NCBI GenBank assembly: GCA_001464455.1
Contig: LNEI01000026.1
Span: 117,450 to 181,449 of the forward strand
Origin: Acidobacteria bacterium Ga0077534
GTDB taxonomy: Bacteria > Acidobacteriota > Blastocatellia > Pyrinomonadales > Pyrinomonadaceae
Length of the DNA: 64,000 bases
Direction of reading: 5' to 3'
This document shows positions 46,111-53,528 of the stretch, in pieces (the first letter of the stretch is position 1; every line of letters begins with the position of its first letter). The notes below the pieces were generated by a model that was given only the letters and a program-made list of their open reading frames with translations, made no database searches and was not told the DNA's origin. Position numbers and translations under genes: made by a program.

Positions 46111-46701
46111 ATGTTTTCTAAGGTTTTGGCGAAAACGGCATGGTGCGCCGTTTTCGCTTTTCTATTGACCGGGGTTGTTTTTGCTCAAGAAAGGCAGCCC
46201 GCAAAGGCCAAGCCCAAAACAACGGCGGCCGTTAGTCCGAAAGTGATACAGATCGACATCGAAGGGCTGCAGTCTTTGCTCGCGCCCAAGGGCAAGCCGC
46301 TGCTCATCAACTTTTGGGCAACGTGGTGCGACCCGTGCCGCGAGGAGTTTCCGGATCTCGTCATGATCGATGGGAGATACAAGGGCAAGCTCGACGTTAT
46401 TACCATTTCGCTCGATGACGTAGAGGACATAGCCACGGCGGTTCCTAAGTTTCTGGCCGAAGTTAAAGCCCAGATGCCAGCGTATCTCTTGAAAACGCCT
46501 GACGAGAGCGCGGCCATCACAATGGTTGCCAAAGACTGGAGCGGAAGCTTGCCGATGACCGTGATCATTGATGCGGGCGGAAAAACTGCCTACCAAAAAT
46601 CAGGAAAGTTCAAGACCGATGTCCTGATCAGCGAGATCGACAAGGTACTGAAGCCAAAGGTCGCATCAGAACAAAAAGATGCGAGCCCGGTTCAAAACTA
46701 G
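46111..46701 (+). CDS. TlpA/ResA-like exported thioredoxin
   Basis: A 196-residue periplasmic thioredoxin-fold protein. A signal segment (AKTAWCAVFAFLLTGVVFAQ) precedes the domain, with active site NFWATWCDPCREEFPDL (CDPC). The cis-Pro region SGSLPMTVIIDAGGKTAYQKSGKF follows. Members reduce disulfides of apocytochromes or other exported proteins and need an electron donor such as CcdA/DsbD, which is not in this window. It forms a pair with the redoxin protein upstream. The tail is Lys-rich and polar. It converges with ribE with only 24 bases between. Confidence 0.9.
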   Translation: MFSKVLAKTAWCAVFAFLLTGVVFAQERQPAKAKPKTTAAVSPKVIQIDIEGLQSLLAPKGKPLLINFWATWCDPCREEFPDLVMIDGRYKGKLDVITISLDDVEDIATAVPKFLAEVKAQMPAYLLKTPDESAAITMVAKDWSGSLPMTVIIDAGGKTAYQKSGKFKTDVLISEIDKVLKPKVASEQKDASPVQN

Positions 46702-46725
46702 ACACTTCCAAGTCGCAAAAATGGT

Positions 46726-47316
46726 CTAACGCGCGGCCATCATGCGTTCGACATATTTTGCGATGACGTCGACCTCGAGATTGACGTCATCGTTCGGCTT
46801 TAGCGTCGAAAGGTTAGTCATCTCCCATGTCTTGGGGATCACGGCTATCTGTAGCTCGGCTTCGTCCAGCCTCGCGATCGTGAGCGATATGCCTTCAATG
46901 GCGATCGAGCCTTTGTGAACAAAGTACCGGGCGAGTTGTTCGGGGAAACCGATCGTCACGGTCCAGAAGTCTCCCTGTGATTCCGCCGAGAGGAATTTGC
47001 CCCGTCCATCAACATGGCCCTGCACGATGTGCCCGCCGAGGCGAGTGGTCGGAGTAACGGACCGTTCGAGATTTACTCGCGAACCCGTTGAAAGGCTGCC
47101 GATTGTCGTTCGTTGAAGGGTTTCAGGCGAAACATCAGCGAAGAATCCGCCTGGGTCAACACCCATGGCAGTCAAACAAACTCCGTTAACTGCAATGGAG
47201 TCGCCGTTGTTTAGGTCTGATGTCGTCAATTCGGCTGCGACACGGATCCGCTGGCCTTCTGCTAAAGGCTCGACTGCGGCGATGGTTCCAAGTTCTTCTA
47301 TCAGTCCCGTAAACAT
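46726..47316 (-). CDS. ribE: Riboflavin synthase alpha subunit
   Basis: A 196-residue enzyme that dismutates two 6,7-dimethyl-8-ribityllumazine molecules into riboflavin. It contains two lumazine-binding beta-barrels. The first begins [16 protein letters not shown] and includes [35 protein letters not shown]. The second includes [14 protein letters not shown] and [27 protein letters not shown]. Length and motif order are standard. No FMN riboswitch is evident; the gene sits three bases after an unrelated TM2-domain gene and is probably cotranscribed with it, away from other rib genes. Confidence 0.95.
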   Translation of the reverse strand: MFTGLIEELGTIAAVEPLAEGQRIRVAAELTTSDLNNGDSIAVNGVCLTAMGVDPGGFFADVSPETLQRTTIGSLSTGSRVNLERSVTPTTRLGGHIVQGHVDGRGKFLSAESQGDFWTVTIGFPEQLARYFVHKGSIAIEGISLTIARLDEAELQIAVIPKTWEMTNLSTLKPNDDVNLEVDVIAKYVERMMAAR

Positions 47317-47319
47317 GAT

Positions 47320-47718
47320 CTAGAACCAGCCCTTTTTGTTGAAGACATACATAGACGAAAACTCTTCGTCGGATTTCGTCAGATACATAATGCCCTCGAC
47401 AAGGCCGATGACGCTCATCACGATCGAAGGAATACCGCAAAGAAAGATCGCGCCTAGAAGCGTCGTGAGAAGCATTATCACGCCCTCGGTCGTGTAGCCG
47501 AGAATGAACTTGTGTACGCCTAGGCCGCCTAGCAGAATGCCGCAAACGCCGGCCACGATCTTTTTTTCTGAGCCCGCGGGCTTTCCGTCTGCGCCGTAGT
47601 TTGGCATATGCTGCATCGGCATCGGGCTGATCGGCAGCATCGTGCCGCAATTGGTGCAGCGGCCGACTTGAAAATTTTGCGTGTGGCAGCTTGGACAGGT
47701 TTGAACTTGAGTTTGCAT
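47320..47718 (-). CDS. TM2-domain protein with N-terminal zinc ribbon
   Basis: A 132-residue small membrane protein. The N-terminal zinc-ribbon-like part has two Cys pairs, CPSCHTQNFQVGRCTNCG. After a Pro/Met-rich linker, the TM2 domain has two helices (KKIVAGVCGILLGGLGVHKFILGYT and VIMLLTTLLGAIFLCGIPSIVMSVIGLVEG) and the typical turn between them. TM2 proteins occur from bacteria to animals with no firmly known role. It directly precedes ribE with a 3-bp gap. Confidence 0.85.
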   Translation of the reverse strand: MQTQVQTCPSCHTQNFQVGRCTNCGTMLPISPMPMQHMPNYGADGKPAGSEKKIVAGVCGILLGGLGVHKFILGYTTEGVIMLLTTLLGAIFLCGIPSIVMSVIGLVEGIMYLTKSDEEFSSMYVFNKKGWF

Positions 47719-47803
47719 TTCTTCTATTGACCTTCCCGTCGATTATAGCTTTCGTACGAAGCTTGTAAAAGGTTTGTTCGGATGAAATAATCTTGCCTTT
47801 TGT

Positions 47804-48328
47804 ATGGCAAATCAACCTGGCACCGAACCGCCAAAAATAAGGGTCGCTGAAAACGGCCAACCCGACGTCGGATCGCTCGCGGATCTGCTTGAGTGGTTTC
47901 TCAATTTTGATGAGCGAACCGCTCGGATCCGGTTAAAAGATACCGAAGAGCTGTTCCAATGGAAACAGCAGGATGACAAGGTCAACGGTGTCAATGTTTA
48001 TCCCTTCGAAAACGCCGAAGCTCGTTTTGCGATCGGTGCTCTACAGGCGATCGATGCGAATCGCAGCGAGGAGGAACTGCAGAACTGGATCACCAGCCTG
48101 CTCCAGGCGGTCGAAGAGTCTCATAAAACAAAGACCGAATTCACGGAGGCGTATGATCTAAACGCCGACCTCGGAGCCTCGACGATCGAAAAAGCCCAAA
48201 AGCTGCCAAGCAACCTCGAAAAGCGACTGTATCTGACAAGCTGCTGGATCGAAGCTCTTTGCACCGCCGAGATCCGCTATCTCGGCTGGGTCTTTCAGGA
48301 ACTTTACGGGCGGTCGTACGCCTCGTAG
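47804..48328 (+). CDS. Conserved-looking soluble protein, unknown function
   Basis: A 174-residue cytoplasmic protein that I do not recognise. It has no signal peptide or membrane segment and looks largely helical with many charged residues. Segments that may be useful for a profile search are LADLLEWFLNFDERTARIRL, EEELQNWITSLLQAVEESHK and YLTSCWIEALCTAEIRYLGW. The ATG at 47804 opens the only long frame on this strand; a ribosome site is not evident. The last codons are two bases from the end of the convergent metallopeptidase gene. Confidence 0.7.
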   Translation: MANQPGTEPPKIRVAENGQPDVGSLADLLEWFLNFDERTARIRLKDTEELFQWKQQDDKVNGVNVYPFENAEARFAIGALQAIDANRSEEELQNWITSLLQAVEESHKTKTEFTEAYDLNADLGASTIEKAQKLPSNLEKRLYLTSCWIEALCTAEIRYLGWVFQELYGRSYAS

Positions 48329-48330
48329 CT

Positions 48331-49158
48331 TTATCGAAATGTCTGGCACTGCCGCATGTCGCCGGACTGCATTCCTTTTGCAAAGTACTCGACACGCTGC
48401 TTAGCGGTGCCGTGTGTGAACGAGTCGGGGACGACAAATCCCTGTGTTCGCTTCTGGATCATGTCGTCGCCGACGGCTCCAGCCGCCCTTATCGCTTCCT
48501 CGACATCGCCTGTCTCGAGCCGGCCCTGCTTCGCCGCGAAGTTTGCCCAGACGCCCGCGTAGCAGTCAGCCTGAAGTTCGAGTGCAACCGAAAGCTGGTT
48601 ATTCTGGCCAGCCCGCTGGACCTTGTCCATTATCCCGGTCAGATTCTGAATGTGATGGCCGTATTCGTGGGCTATCACGTAGGCTTGAGCAAAGTCGCCG
48701 GGTGCCTTGAATTCCCGTTGCAATTCGTTAAAGAATGCGAAATCGAGATACAGTTTTGAGTCACCGGGGCAATAGAAGGGCCCGGTGGCTGCACTGGCGT
48801 ATCCGCAGGCTGACGAGACCTGCCCGGTAAAAAGCACTAAGTTTGCTTTCTGAAATCGAACTCGAGACTGCTGCGGCAATATCTGCTGCCAGGCATCTTC
48901 GAGGTTCCCCATTATCGCTCCGACGAACTGACGATTCTCATCCGCCGCCGCTGGCCTATTCGAAGCAGTGCTCGGAGCCTGAACATCTGACGGAGGCGGC
49001 GACGTTTGCAGGAGCTGACTAGGGTCACCGCCGCACATGTAGATGGCGATCGCCAATATGACGATGCCGAGTCCACCACCGCCAACGGCAACGCGTCCGC
49101 CGCTCATGCCGCGACGATCCTCGATGTTGTCGCTCTGTCTTTGGTCTCTCCAACGCAT
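48331..49158 (-). CDS. Neutral zinc metallopeptidase, YpfJ family
   Basis: A 275-residue membrane-anchored protein of the YpfJ/zinc-dependent neutral peptidase family. N-terminal RWRDQRQSDNIEDRRG is typical of the family, followed by a transmembrane helix (about 24-42, GGGGLGIVILAIAIYMCGG). The catalytic HExxH is in AQAYVIAHEYGHHIQNLTGIMD, and the downstream segment ELQADCYAGVWAN supplies the third zinc ligand and a conserved Cys. The FYCPGDSKLYLDFAFFNEL segment precedes the metal helix as expected. Natural substrates are unknown. Identification at family level is secure. Confidence 0.92.
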   Translation of the reverse strand: MRWRDQRQSDNIEDRRGMSGGRVAVGGGGLGIVILAIAIYMCGGDPSQLLQTSPPPSDVQAPSTASNRPAAADENRQFVGAIMGNLEDAWQQILPQQSRVRFQKANLVLFTGQVSSACGYASAATGPFYCPGDSKLYLDFAFFNELQREFKAPGDFAQAYVIAHEYGHHIQNLTGIMDKVQRAGQNNQLSVALELQADCYAGVWANFAAKQGRLETGDVEEAIRAAGAVGDDMIQKRTQGFVVPDSFTHGTAKQRVEYFAKGMQSGDMRQCQTFR

Positions 49159-49328
49159 AGGATCCTAAAGCCTCAATATTACGGTTCGGTTCGAAAGTAT
49201 GTCCGAATTTTAGCATTTTAACTTCCTTTGGCGAAGCATTCTCGTTCGCTGAGCGACTCAAGTAATGACCCGTCTGGCCCAGCCGGCATCGGGCCGGAAA
49301 ATAAAGATGCTAAATTCACCGCAAAATC

Positions 49329-49358
49329 TTGACAGCCGTAGAGTTACAGGACTATGAT
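49329..49358 (+). promoter_or_regulatory. Strong sigma-70 promoter for the HU gene
   Basis: TTGACA (49329-49334), an 18-bp spacer and TATGAT (49353-49358) give a near-consensus promoter about 63 bp upstream of the ATG. The transcript would begin near 49365. Confidence 0.75.
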
Positions 49359-49420
49359 GCAAGGACGTTTCCAGTTTAATTTGTCTCCTACGCGGTTTCC
49401 GATCTTCAAAGGAGGAACTA

Positions 49421-49696
49421 ATGATCAAGCTTGACATTGTTAATCTTGTCGCTGACCGGACGGGTGTCCCTAAGCAAAAGGCAGAGCAAGTGGTCGATTC
49501 GCTATTCGAGGCGATGAAGGATGCCCTCGCCCAGGGCAAGCGTATCGAGCTTCGCGGCTTTGGCGTTTTCATCGTGAAGGCCCGAAAGCGGGGCGTCGGC
49601 CGTAATCCGCGAACAGGGAAAGAAGTGCCGATCCCCGCAGGAAAGACCATCAGATTCAAGCCCGGCAAAGAACTGTCTGCCAAGGCCGTCGATTAG
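49421..49696 (+). CDS. HU-family nucleoid DNA-binding protein
   Basis: A 91-residue DNA-bending protein of the HU/IHF family. The helical dimerisation part (IKLDIVNLVADRTGVPKQKA) is followed by the beta-arm region with the signature GFGVFIVKARKRGVGRNPRTG, including the conserved RNPRTG and the Pro at the arm tip (VPIPAGKTIRFKPGKEL). Start choice is fixed by an AAAGGAGG ribosome site. A strong promoter stands upstream. It is an abundant architectural protein; HU versus IHF subtype is not resolvable here, but the usual alpha/beta IHF partners are absent. Confidence 0.95.
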   Translation: MIKLDIVNLVADRTGVPKQKAEQVVDSLFEAMKDALAQGKRIELRGFGVFIVKARKRGVGRNPRTGKEVPIPAGKTIRFKPGKELSAKAVD

Positions 49697-49799
49697 TTCG
49701 ATCACTGAGTTGACTCTACGATCGCAGTCCGCTTCGTGTCTTGCCTTTTTGGGGCGGGACGAGCGGATAGCGATCTTTTTGTTGTAAACTCAAACTCAG

Positions 49800-50822
49800 A
49801 TGACCGATCCGGAATCGATAGAGCATTATTTCGCGACGCGGCCATCATTTCGGCCCACAGCCCGGACGTGGATCAAGCACATTCTGCTGCTGCTGGCCAC
49901 GTTTTGCACCGTAACCATAGCCGGATCAATGTTCCCGTTTGGCCCATACCAAACGCTGCCGACCGACGATCCGCAGAATCTTCAAGAGTTCCTTACATTC
50001 CTATTTGCTCTTCCGTCCAAATATGCGGTTTTGGTCGGCGGAGCGATCATGGCTATCATCAATGAACCCGGGAATCTCGAGTCCGGCCTGAAATTCTCGA
50101 CCTCGCTGCTGTTCGTTCTCGTGGCCCACGAGATGGGGCATTATGTCGCCTGCCGCATTTACCGCGTCGACGCCACGCTGCCGTTCTTTATCCCGACCCC
50201 GCCGATGGTTGGGCCGGCCGGGACGTTCGGAGCGTTTATCAAGATCCTCTCGCCGATGCCGTCGCGGAAAGCGGTTTTTGACATCGGCGTTGCGGGGCCG
50301 ATCGCCGGGTTTGTCGCGTTGCTTCCCGTGGCCTTGATCGGCGTAGCGACGATGCAGCCGGCACCGGCCGATCAGATCGCAACTTCCGGAAGCCTCGTCT
50401 TTTCCGATCCGCTGTTGATGAGGCTTTTCGGGCTCTTGCTCGGGCAGGATCCGGCGGTGAGTTTTGGTAACCCTTTTTACTTCGCCGCGTGGGTCGGCTT
50501 GTTGGTGACCGCTCTGAATTTGATCCCGTCGGGTCAGCTCGATGGCGGCCATGCAGTCTATGCCGTTTTCGGTGAGAAAGTGCATTACTGGACAGGCCGG
50601 ATAGCCTTTCCGGTGATGGCTGGCCTGTCGGTCTTCGGCCTCATCTATTACGGAAGCCCGAGCGGATTCCTGATCGCTCTCATTCTCGCAATAATGATGC
50701 GGATCAAGCATCCGGTCCCCTACGATCAAACCCCGCTCGATCTCAAGCGAAAGATCATTGCCGTAATAACCCTTATCATCTTCGCTCTCTGTTTTGTCCC
50801 ATTTCCGATCCAGCTTACTTGA
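49800..50822 (+). CDS. Site-2 protease family intramembrane metalloprotease
   Basis: A 340-residue polytopic protein of peptidase family M50. The zinc motif HExxH lies in LLFVLVAHEMGHYVACRIY and the third ligand in LNLIPSGQLDGGHAVYAVFG, both within transmembrane segments. The intervening FFIPTPPMVGPAGTFGAFIKI is typical of the EGY1/plant-like and cyanobacterial branch, and no PDZ domain is present. Such enzymes cut transmembrane substrates, for example anti-sigma factors. No partner is adjacent. The ATG at 49800 is used; upstream sequence is non-coding. Confidence 0.9.
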   Translation: MTDPESIEHYFATRPSFRPTARTWIKHILLLLATFCTVTIAGSMFPFGPYQTLPTDDPQNLQEFLTFLFALPSKYAVLVGGAIMAIINEPGNLESGLKFSTSLLFVLVAHEMGHYVACRIYRVDATLPFFIPTPPMVGPAGTFGAFIKILSPMPSRKAVFDIGVAGPIAGFVALLPVALIGVATMQPAPADQIATSGSLVFSDPLLMRLFGLLLGQDPAVSFGNPFYFAAWVGLLVTALNLIPSGQLDGGHAVYAVFGEKVHYWTGRIAFPVMAGLSVFGLIYYGSPSGFLIALILAIMMRIKHPVPYDQTPLDLKRKIIAVITLIIFALCFVPFPIQLT

Positions 50823-50829
50823 AAATGGC

Positions 50830-50941
50830 CCACTCTTGTCCCACATGGGACAAACCCGGGACAAGCAATATCGCGGCTAAACGTATGTAATTATTAATAC
50901 TTACATCGCCGTCCCAAAGTTGTCCCACTGTCCCACCTAAA
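50830..50941. repeat. GTCCCA palindromic repeat cluster, copy 2
   Basis: Directly after the site-2 protease gene, TTGTCCCA-CA-TGGGACAA forms a tight palindrome. A GGGACAA, an AT-rich spacer with ATGTAA/TTACAT arms, and three more GTCCCA copies (near 50911-50937) follow. It shares the core with the cluster at 4733-4774. The 403-bp gap from 50823 to 51225 holds no gene. Confidence 0.6.
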
Positions 50942-51026
50942 TCGAATTGCGTTCATATTTCGTTCGCATCGCCGGCTGCGCGACAACTTCTCCACGTCAC
51001 GGGCCGGCAGAAGGTCAATTATCTAA

Positions 51027-51205
51027 TTGTCAAAGATCATGAATTGCGGTTACGCAAAGACGTTGCAAGGATAGCACAAAATTCAGAAAATGTCAAGTTG
51101 TCAGAGTTCATGATCGCGGCTAATTTTCGCTTTTGGCGTCTTTGCGGGAGGTCAGATCGGAACCTCACACAAAGGCGCCAAGAACGCAAAGTAGCCGCAA
51201 AGGCG
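51027..51205. repeat. Degenerate direct repeat and CGCAAAG-type intergenic repeats
   Basis: An imperfect 26-bp direct repeat starts TTGTCA at 51027 and 51098, each copy ending in a GCGG sequence. ACGCAAAGACG (51052-51062) is mirrored by GGCGTCTTTGCG (51135-51146). A longer copy, CACACAAAGGCGCCAAG then AACGCAAAG and CGCAAAGGCG, covers 51166-51205. These belong to the CGCAAAG family of short intergenic repeats seen in many environmental bacterial genomes. Confidence 0.55.
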
Positions 51206-51225
51206 TAAGCGGACTCATGCATTCG

Positions 51226-51843
51226 TTAGCTCAAATGTGAGTTTTGCCTCGGACTCAATGGCCCGGGATCAGGAAACGTTACGTCTCGATAGATATCAAC
51301 CAAGGCAAGGCTACAGCTGACTGACCTTAGCTCGATGACATCCTTAAGGTCGTTGTACTCAAAGTTCGCCCAGAACCCGTCGCCATGTTTTACGAACTGT
51401 GTGACGTGGGGCCGGTGCTGAGCTATCAGAAGGTATTCAGAAAAGGAAGGGATCGATTTGTAGTAAGTGAACTTGTCGCCGCGATCAAACGCCTCGGTTG
51501 AATCGGAAAGAATCTCAACGATCAGCTGGGGATTAACCAGCATCTCGACGCCCCCGATCGTTTCAATTTCAGGCTCTTCGCATAAAGCCGTGGCGTCTGG
51601 ATAGCGGTATGGCGGATAATCCGGCACCTTAACTCGCATACCTGAGGGAAGCACAGAACACGGGCGACCAACTAGTCTATTTCCAAGTGCCCAATTGAAA
51701 TTGGATGAGATCAGGTTATGAACAAAACGCGCGCCGCTCATTGACCACACGTGCCCGTCCCAAAACTCAAGCTTCTCTTCGGAGTTTCGTTCTAATTCAA
51801 GATATTCTTCGATCGAATAGACCTTCTCTGGTACGGCGGTCAT
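51226..51843 (-). CDS. Uma2-family (DUF820) restriction-endonuclease-fold protein
   Basis: A 205-residue protein of the Uma2 family (PD-(D/E)XK nuclease fold). It shows the family pattern: YSIEEYLELERNSEEKLEFWDGHVWSMSG at the N-terminus, HNLISSNFNWALGNRL, RVKVPDYPPYRYPDATAL with the acidic active-site residue, and PQLIVEILSDSTEAFDRGDKF with the later Glu and Lys region. Uma2 proteins are widespread and multiplied in cyanobacteria and acidobacteria; their biological role is unsettled. It lies among short intergenic repeats, a frequent setting. It is a single-gene unit. Confidence 0.9.
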   Translation of the reverse strand: MTAVPEKVYSIEEYLELERNSEEKLEFWDGHVWSMSGARFVHNLISSNFNWALGNRLVGRPCSVLPSGMRVKVPDYPPYRYPDATALCEEPEIETIGGVEMLVNPQLIVEILSDSTEAFDRGDKFTYYKSIPSFSEYLLIAQHRPHVTQFVKHGDGFWANFEYNDLKDVIELRSVSCSLALVDIYRDVTFPDPGPLSPRQNSHLS

Positions 51844-51866
51844 AGCACGTAAAAATTACCACAACT

Positions 51867-52844
51867 TTAAGTAGCTTGGGGTAACAAACCCTTGATCTCT
51901 TTCACCATCTTCTCGACATCTTCCTGTCCGTCGAGGGCGATCATGAAGAAGTCGTAGCTGGTTTTGAAGCAGACCATTCCGTTGCCGAAGAACCAGACGC
52001 CTTCGAGGAGCGGGTTGCCGCCGATGATGTTGCCGAGCGGAAAGCCTGTGACGGCGGCGGGGTTGAGGACGTTTGACATCATGACGGCGCCGGAAGCGAA
52101 CGAGAAGGCTCCGAGCATTGGGGCACCGATACGGCGGGCGATGTCGCGTTCGAAATTTATGCGCTCGGAGTCTGCTTCGGAAAGCTGGCCTTTTTCGATC
52201 ATGTCTTCGCGGCGTTTGAGATACCCGTCGAATTCCTGGGCGATCTTTTTGACCGAGTAGGTCGGGATCGCCGAATTGAGTAGCCAATGCGAGCTGATGC
52301 CGGTAAAAACGACGCCGAGCCCGGCACCTATCGCCATCGAAGCTCCGGTCGCGGCAGCTCGCAGCGGGTCTGCCTGCACCCAGTCCGAAGCTTTCTTCGC
52401 CGTGTTGAGCGCCGACTCGATGGTGGATGAGAAACCGGCACCAAACCCGACGACCTTCGAAACGCGCTTGGCATTTGTTCCGACGGTATCCGCCGCGTCC
52501 TCGATGAAATCGCCCGCCCGCCCGGCGGCATCGACAACGGCACCGCCGGCCTTTGCCCCGGCGTCGGTCGCAGCATCCCGCAGCGGTTCGCTTACATTCC
52601 ATGCCGTCTTGGCCGTTCCCGTGGCGGTCGTCACAACGTCCTCGGCGACCTGAACGGCGCGTTTGCCGACTTCGGTCTTTTCGGCTTCGGTCTTGATCCG
52701 GTCGGCACCGGTCTTTGCGGTTTCGACGACAACGCGAGCGCCGCCTTCGATCTTGTCCTTCAGGCCAAGCTGGGCGTCGATCTCTTCAAACTTTTCCGTA
52801 GCTTTTTTCTGCCAGCGTTCAAATTTTTCTTTGTAATCGCTCAT
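51867..52844 (-). CDS. Amphipathic-helical protein with hydrophobic C-terminal half, unknown function
   Basis: A 325-residue protein without a known family. The N-terminal half (about 1-150) is a long charged and Ala-rich helical region with repeating 11-residue-like patterns (KEKFERWQKKATEKFEEID, AGADRI-type segments, DAATDAGAKAGGAVVDAAG) reminiscent of LEA or apolipoprotein helices. The C-terminal half has Gly-rich hydrophobic segments (GASMAIGAGLGVVFTGIS, GAFSFASGAVMMSNVLNP, NIIGGNPLLEGVWFFGNG) that may associate with membranes. The ATG opens MSDYKEKF. The gene lies 23 bp upstream of the Uma2 gene on the same strand. Confidence 0.65.
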   Translation of the reverse strand: MSDYKEKFERWQKKATEKFEEIDAQLGLKDKIEGGARVVVETAKTGADRIKTEAEKTEVGKRAVQVAEDVVTTATGTAKTAWNVSEPLRDAATDAGAKAGGAVVDAAGRAGDFIEDAADTVGTNAKRVSKVVGFGAGFSSTIESALNTAKKASDWVQADPLRAAATGASMAIGAGLGVVFTGISSHWLLNSAIPTYSVKKIAQEFDGYLKRREDMIEKGQLSEADSERINFERDIARRIGAPMLGAFSFASGAVMMSNVLNPAAVTGFPLGNIIGGNPLLEGVWFFGNGMVCFKTSYDFFMIALDGQEDVEKMVKEIKGLLPQAT

Positions 52845-52971
52845 ATCGATACCTTTTGATGCAAATCTCTATCGCAATGTACGTCGGATTTTCGACAATT
52901 GTTCGACGATCACGATTATCTCACGACTTTTCCCCGTCTTCTTTGCGACTTTCCGTGAATAGATTGGCTGT

Positions 52972-53015
52972 CTCACGCAAAGACGCTAAGTACGCAAAGA
53001 AATCGCAAAGAAGAA
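52972..53015. repeat. CGCAAAG-type intergenic repeat, further copy
   Basis: TCACGCAAAGACGCTAAG, TACGCAAAG and ATCGCAAAG follow in tandem, matching the family at 51052-51205. It sits in the gap before the yacG gene, about 60 bp upstream of its start. Confidence 0.55.
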
Positions 53016-53072
53016 AGGTCGGCACACGATAATGGCAACCGTCGCCTGTCTTTTGGTATCCTAGCGTTTCTT

Positions 53073-53273
53073 ATGCCTATCGTGAAGTGCCCGCGGTGCG
53101 GGAAAGAGACAGAATTTACAGGGAATGAGTTTAGGCCGTTCTGTTCGGAGCGGTGCAAGCTGATCGATTTTGGTGCCTGGGCGGACGAGGAATTCGCACT
53201 TCCGGCCGAAACCGAAGAGCTTTCGGCCGAAGATATGGACGCCCTACTAGCGGCGACCGAGGAGAGATCGTAA
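53073..53273 (+). CDS. yacG: DNA gyrase inhibitor YacG
   Basis: A 66-residue zinc protein that binds gyrase in characterised bacteria. Four zinc-binding cysteines are present as [10 protein letters not shown] and [15 protein letters not shown]; the segment [19 protein letters not shown] is the family hallmark. The acidic tail [16 protein letters not shown] is typical. It overlaps the next small gene (TAATG), indicating translational coupling. Identification is secure although the protein is short. Confidence 0.93.
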   Translation: MPIVKCPRCGKETEFTGNEFRPFCSERCKLIDFGAWADEEFALPAETEELSAEDMDALLAATEERS

Positions 53274-53527
53274 TGATCTTATTAGCTGATGTGTCGACGA
53301 TAGGCAGCGGCGTCGGAATTTTTGCGGCGATCGCTTTCTTTTTGATATTTGCCGTGGTCGCGTATGTCGCGTTCAAGATGCTCAAGCGGACCGTGAAGAT
53401 GGCATTTCGCATCGCGGTCGTGGCAGTGATCATGGCCGTTGCGGTGGCTGGAAGTATCGCTTTGTGGGCGTTCAGCGGCCGTGGATCGGTCGAGCGTCCG
53501 CGTCCGGCAAAAGTAAGAGGTTCATAA
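53273..53527 (+). CDS. Small membrane protein, unknown function
   Basis: An 84-residue protein with two hydrophobic segments (GIFAAIAFFLIFAVVAYVAF and AFRIAVVAVIMAVAVAGSIA) separated by a basic loop (KMLKRTVKM), and a Pro/Arg-rich tail. The start codon overlaps the yacG stop; an upstream in-frame start at 53153 lies inside yacG and is rejected. It is followed by the MFS transporter gene, whose GTG comes one base after its stop, so the three genes form an operon. No known domain. Confidence 0.7.
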   Translation: MILLADVSTIGSGVGIFAAIAFFLIFAVVAYVAFKMLKRTVKMAFRIAVVAVIMAVAVAGSIALWAFSGRGSVERPRPAKVRGS

Positions 53528-53528
53528 A

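Noticed and set aside
47184..47330. FMN riboswitch for riboflavin synthase
   Set aside because: ribE starts three bases after the TM2 gene and no conserved RFN element sequence is present upstream.
50001..50864. 287-codon minus-strand frame
   Set aside because: Antisense shadow of the site-2 protease gene, which has the HExxH motif and expected membrane segments; the antisense product is Arg/His-rich without domains.
51856..52602. 248-codon Arg-rich minus-strand frame
   Set aside because: Out-of-frame shadow inside the amphipathic-protein gene; extreme Arg content is typical of a GC-rich wrong frame.
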